A stretch of 53,108 nucleotides of DNA from Frankia sp. AiPa1. GTDB taxonomy: Bacteria; Actinomycetota; Actinomycetes; Frankiales; Frankiaceae. This document shows, in pieces, positions 51,363-53,108 of the stretch (within the stretch, counting starts at the first letter, position 1; each line of letters opens with the position of its first letter). Below the pieces are notes generated by a model. The model saw nothing but the letters and a program-made list of their open reading frames with translations, had not been told where the DNA came from and did no database searches. The position numbers and the translations under genes were made by a program. Where the stretch lies: positions 1-53,108 of the forward strand of contig NZ_JALKFZ020000124.1 of NCBI RefSeq assembly GCF_023243075.1, given 5' to 3'.

Positions 51363-52007
51363 ATGGCCACCCTGCTGCACATCGACTCGTCCGCGTTCGC
51401 CGGCGAGGCATCCACGTCCCGCGCCGTCACGGCGGCCTTCCGCCGGGCATGGTCGGAGGCGAATCCGGGCGGGACTGTGATCTACCGTGACCTGGCCGCC
51501 GAGCCGGTGCCGCACATCACCGAGGACGCCTACACCGCCGGTGCGGTGGACCCGGCCGTGCACACCGAGGGGCAGGCGGCGGCGTTCGCGCGTCGGGTCG
51601 TGCTGATCGAGGAGCTGGAGGCCGCCGACGCGGTGGTGATCGGGGCGCCGATGTACAACTTCACGGTGCCCTCCAGCCTGAAGGCGTGGCTGGACCAGGT
51701 GATCCTGATCGGCCGCACCGGGATCGCGCCGGACTCGAAGGTCAAGGGCACGCCGGTGACGGTGGTGACGAGCCGCGGCGGCTCCTACGCGCCGGGCACG
51801 CCGCGGGCACCGCACGAGCACGTGCTGAACTACCTGGAGTCGGTCCTGTCGGTGATCTTCGAGATGGAGCCGCGGTTCATCGTCGCGGACCTGACGCTGG
51901 CGGCGCGGATTCCGGGCATGGAGCATCTGGCCCCGCTCGGGGAGAGGTCCCGGGCGCAGGCGCTGGAGGACGCCGAGTCCGCCGCCCGCGAGGCCACGGC
52001 GGCGTAG
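51363..52007 (+). CDS. azoR: FMN-dependent NADH azoreductase / quinone reductase
   Basis: A 214-residue flavodoxin-like oxidoreductase from ATG 51363 (GGAG seven bases upstream). LLHIDSSAFAGEASTSRAVT binds the FMN phosphate; APMYNFTVPSSLKAWLDQVI is the AzoR hallmark that contacts FMN; TSRGGSY follows. It reduces quinones, azo dyes or related electrophiles with two electrons. Two TTGA-N8-TCAA palindromes lie upstream and a TetR gene with a third copy lies downstream, implying induction by electrophiles or quinones. It converges with the TetR gene, with 30 bases between stops. Confidence 0.9.
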   Translation: MATLLHIDSSAFAGEASTSRAVTAAFRRAWSEANPGGTVIYRDLAAEPVPHITEDAYTAGAVDPAVHTEGQAAAFARRVVLIEELEAADAVVIGAPMYNFTVPSSLKAWLDQVILIGRTGIAPDSKVKGTPVTVVTSRGGSYAPGTPRAPHEHVLNYLESVLSVIFEMEPRFIVADLTLAARIPGMEHLAPLGERSRAQALEDAESAAREATAA

Positions 52008-52037
52008 CGGCGGCGGCCGGGCTGCCGGGGGCGCGGA

Positions 52038-52688
52038 CTACAGAGGTAGGGGCGCAGCCTCGGGGCGGGCGCGCAGGCCTTCGACGAGCAGCGCGAGGAC
52101 GCGGCGGCGGCCGAGGTCCTCGCCGGCGCGCACGAGGTCACCGTTGACCTGAAAGATGCGGCCGATGTCATCGGCGCCGACGTCGCCGCGCAGCGTCCCC
52201 TCGGCCTGGGCCGCCGCTGCCAGTTCGGCGGCGAACGCCAGCGACCGGTCGCACACGGCCTTCAGCGCGGGGGCGTTGGGATAGCGCCGCGAGATCGCAT
52301 CGTTGAACGCCGGGTCGGCGGCCTGGCTCTGGCAGGTGGTCTCGACGAAGGTCAGCAGCCTCTCCCACGGGCCATGCCGCGTCTCGGTGGCGGCCAAGGC
52401 GCGGTTGACCAGACGGTCGGCGAGCTCGGTGACGACCACGTCGAGCAGAGCGTCACGGCTGCCGAAGCGGTTGTAGATCGTGCCAACGCTCACCCCCGCC
52501 AGCTTCGCGATCACCTCGAGCGGGGTGTCCAGGCCGTGTTCCGAGAAGGCGTCCGCCGCGGCCTGCCGCAGCTTCTCGATGTTGCGGCGCGCGTCGGCGC
52601 GCAGCCGCGGGCAGCCGGCTGCCTCGGGCACCGCTACTCGCCCCCATTCACTGTGCGAGGAATGGTTCACGTTGTGACTAGTTCGCAT
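52038..52688 (-). CDS. TetR-family regulator, predicted controller of azoR
   Basis: A 216-residue TetR protein: DARRNIEKLRQAAADAFSEH, HTH with LEVIAKLAGVSVGTIYNRFG (about residues 57-76), then a helical ligand domain (AAAAQAEGTLRGDVGADDIG). The first ATG (52688) lies inside 16-base tandem repeats, so the first nine residues are encoded by repeat DNA; a start further in, such as the GTG before PEAAGCPRL, is plausible. A TTGA-N8-TCAA palindrome at 52742-52757 lies in its own promoter and matches two sites before azoR, suggesting autoregulation and control of azoR. Confidence 0.85.
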   Translation of the reverse strand: MRTSHNVNHSSHSEWGRVAVPEAAGCPRLRADARRNIEKLRQAAADAFSEHGLDTPLEVIAKLAGVSVGTIYNRFGSRDALLDVVVTELADRLVNRALAATETRHGPWERLLTFVETTCQSQAADPAFNDAISRRYPNAPALKAVCDRSLAFAAELAAAAQAEGTLRGDVGADDIGRIFQVNGDLVRAGEDLGRRRVLALLVEGLRARPEAAPLPL

Positions 52689-52734
52689 TGTGGCTAGTTC
52701 ATGTTGTGGCTAGTTCATGTTGTGGTTGCGTGAC
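52671..52734 (-). repeat. 16-base iteron-like tandem repeats at the tetR start
   Basis: Units at 52671-52686, 52687-52702, 52703-52718 and a diverged 52719-52734; the consensus on the plus strand is GTTGTGGCTAGTTCAT. Two units are nearly identical. On the minus strand two units read ATGAACTAG, a three-codon start-stop frame. Confidence 0.85.
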
Positions 52735-52741
52735 CACGAAC

Positions 52742-52757
52742 TTGATTCTACCGTCAA
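52742..52757 (+). promoter_or_regulatory. Operator-like palindrome upstream of tetR
   Basis: TTGATTCTACCGTCAA; on the minus strand it reads TTGACGGTAGAATCAA, matching the TTGA(A/C)GG-N3-(A/C)ATCAA consensus of the two azoR sites. Confidence 0.6.
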
Positions 52758-52835
52758 GTTGTGGTGTCAGTGCTTCCGCGCAGCGGTGGCCACGGCCGGC
52801 CCGACGCGCCGCGGCGAGGTGAGGGGGCGATCGGA

Positions 52836-52873
52836 GACCGTCGGCGGCCCACCGAGGTCGGCCGCCGACGGTC
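52836..52873 (-). terminator. groEL terminator hairpin
   Basis: A perfect 14-bp stem, GACCGTCGGCGGCC with GGCCGCCGACGGTC around a 10-base loop, lies 13 bases past the groEL stop. There is no T-tract, as usual in high-GC actinobacteria. Confidence 0.75.
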
Positions 52874-52885
52874 CTGAGCGAGGGC

Positions 52886-53108
52886 TCAGAAACCCTGTTG
52901 GTGCATGGCGGCGTCCACCGCGGCGGCGTCGGCCGCGGCGTGTTCCGGGGAGTTGGCCACCACGGCCTCGGTGGTGAGCAGCAGCCCGGCGATGGAGGCG
53001 GCGTTCTGCAGCGCCGAGCGGGTGACCTTGACCGGGTCGATGATGCCGGTGGCGATGAGGTCGACGTACTCGCCGGTGGCGGCGTTGAGGCCGTGGCCGG
53101 TGGGGAGG
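52886..53108 (-). CDS. groEL: 60-kDa chaperonin GroEL, C-terminal part
   Basis: 74 codons running off the window edge. The minus strand encodes [40 protein letters not shown] and [11 protein letters not shown], ending AAMHQQGF and TGA at 52886. This is the conserved equatorial-domain end of GroEL, the ATP-driven folding chamber. The C-terminus lacks the GGM repeat and ends differently from the His-rich tail of many actinobacterial GroEL1 proteins. It is therefore more like a housekeeping GroEL2-type tail, but the paralogue cannot be settled from this part. Confidence 0.93.
   Translation of the reverse strand, partial: LPTGHGLNAATGEYVDLIATGIIDPVKVTRSALQNAASIAGLLLTTEAVVANSPEHAAADAAAVDAAMHQQGF

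Noticed and set aside
52671..52734. Short tandem repeats considered as a CRISPR array
   Set aside because: The units are 16 bases with no spacers and no cas genes are in the window; the other tandem repeats found are equally spacer-less or inside coding regions.

Overview
The window reads as chromosome of a very high-GC filamentous actinobacterium. The evidence is a strong G/C bias at third codon positions, GTG starts and ATGA/GTGA gene overlaps, a BldC homologue, mycothiol-, F420- and mycofactocin-linked enzyme families, and the actinobacterial gene order purF-purM-DUF3073-valine dehydrogenase-(conserved protein)-bldC. A Frankia-type genome fits best by general character, but this is an inference; no 16S gene is present.

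Layout. 1-84 is an almost pure poly-C tract. 222-7990 holds a 2'-5' RNA ligase-fold phosphodiesterase, a receiver-less OmpR-type regulator, a DUF2530 membrane protein, a very large sacsin-type GHKL ATPase and a maleylpyruvate-isomerase-fold protein. 8381-15024 is the conserved purF-purM...bldC core. A gene-poor stretch (15025-19088) follows. It contains tRNA-Glu and, after it, gene debris: a frameshifted methylenetetrahydrofolate reductase-like fragment, a possible toxin-antitoxin pair and a recA 3' fragment, which looks like a decayed insertion zone. 19089-24901 is a compact gas-vesicle operon (gvpO-J-L-S-K-A-F plus two accessory genes). 24898-27711 has a FadR-type regulator and leuA, the latter preceded by a leader peptide with four consecutive Leu codons and a competing-hairpin attenuator. 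27847-33009 has a Na+/H+ antiporter, a TolB-like protein, an MFS transporter and a secreted phosphoesterase.

33471-51140 is a catabolic region built around a divergent promoter zone (43644-44014). Leftward are CoA-transferase, DUF35 OB-fold protein, thiolase-like protein, aldehyde dehydrogenase, amidohydrolase, P450, F420-type nitroreductase, TetR and acyl-CoA ligase. Rightward are a lipoprotein binding protein, a single polypeptide fusing LivH+LivM+LivG, LivF, a kinase-fold protein and a mycofactocin-type SDR. Together they suggest uptake, CoA activation, oxidation and retro-aldol/thiolytic shortening of an unidentified hydrophobic or cyclic substrate. The window closes with azoR and a TetR regulator that share a 16-bp palindrome, and the 3' end of groEL.

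The most notable non-genic signals are: (1) a dispersed intergenic stem-loop repeat in three copies (6788-6858, 15500-15571, 33322-33391); (2) the leuA attenuator; (3) three copies of a TTGA-N8-TCAA palindrome at azoR and upstream of tetR; and (4) 16-bp iteron-like repeats overlapping the tetR start.
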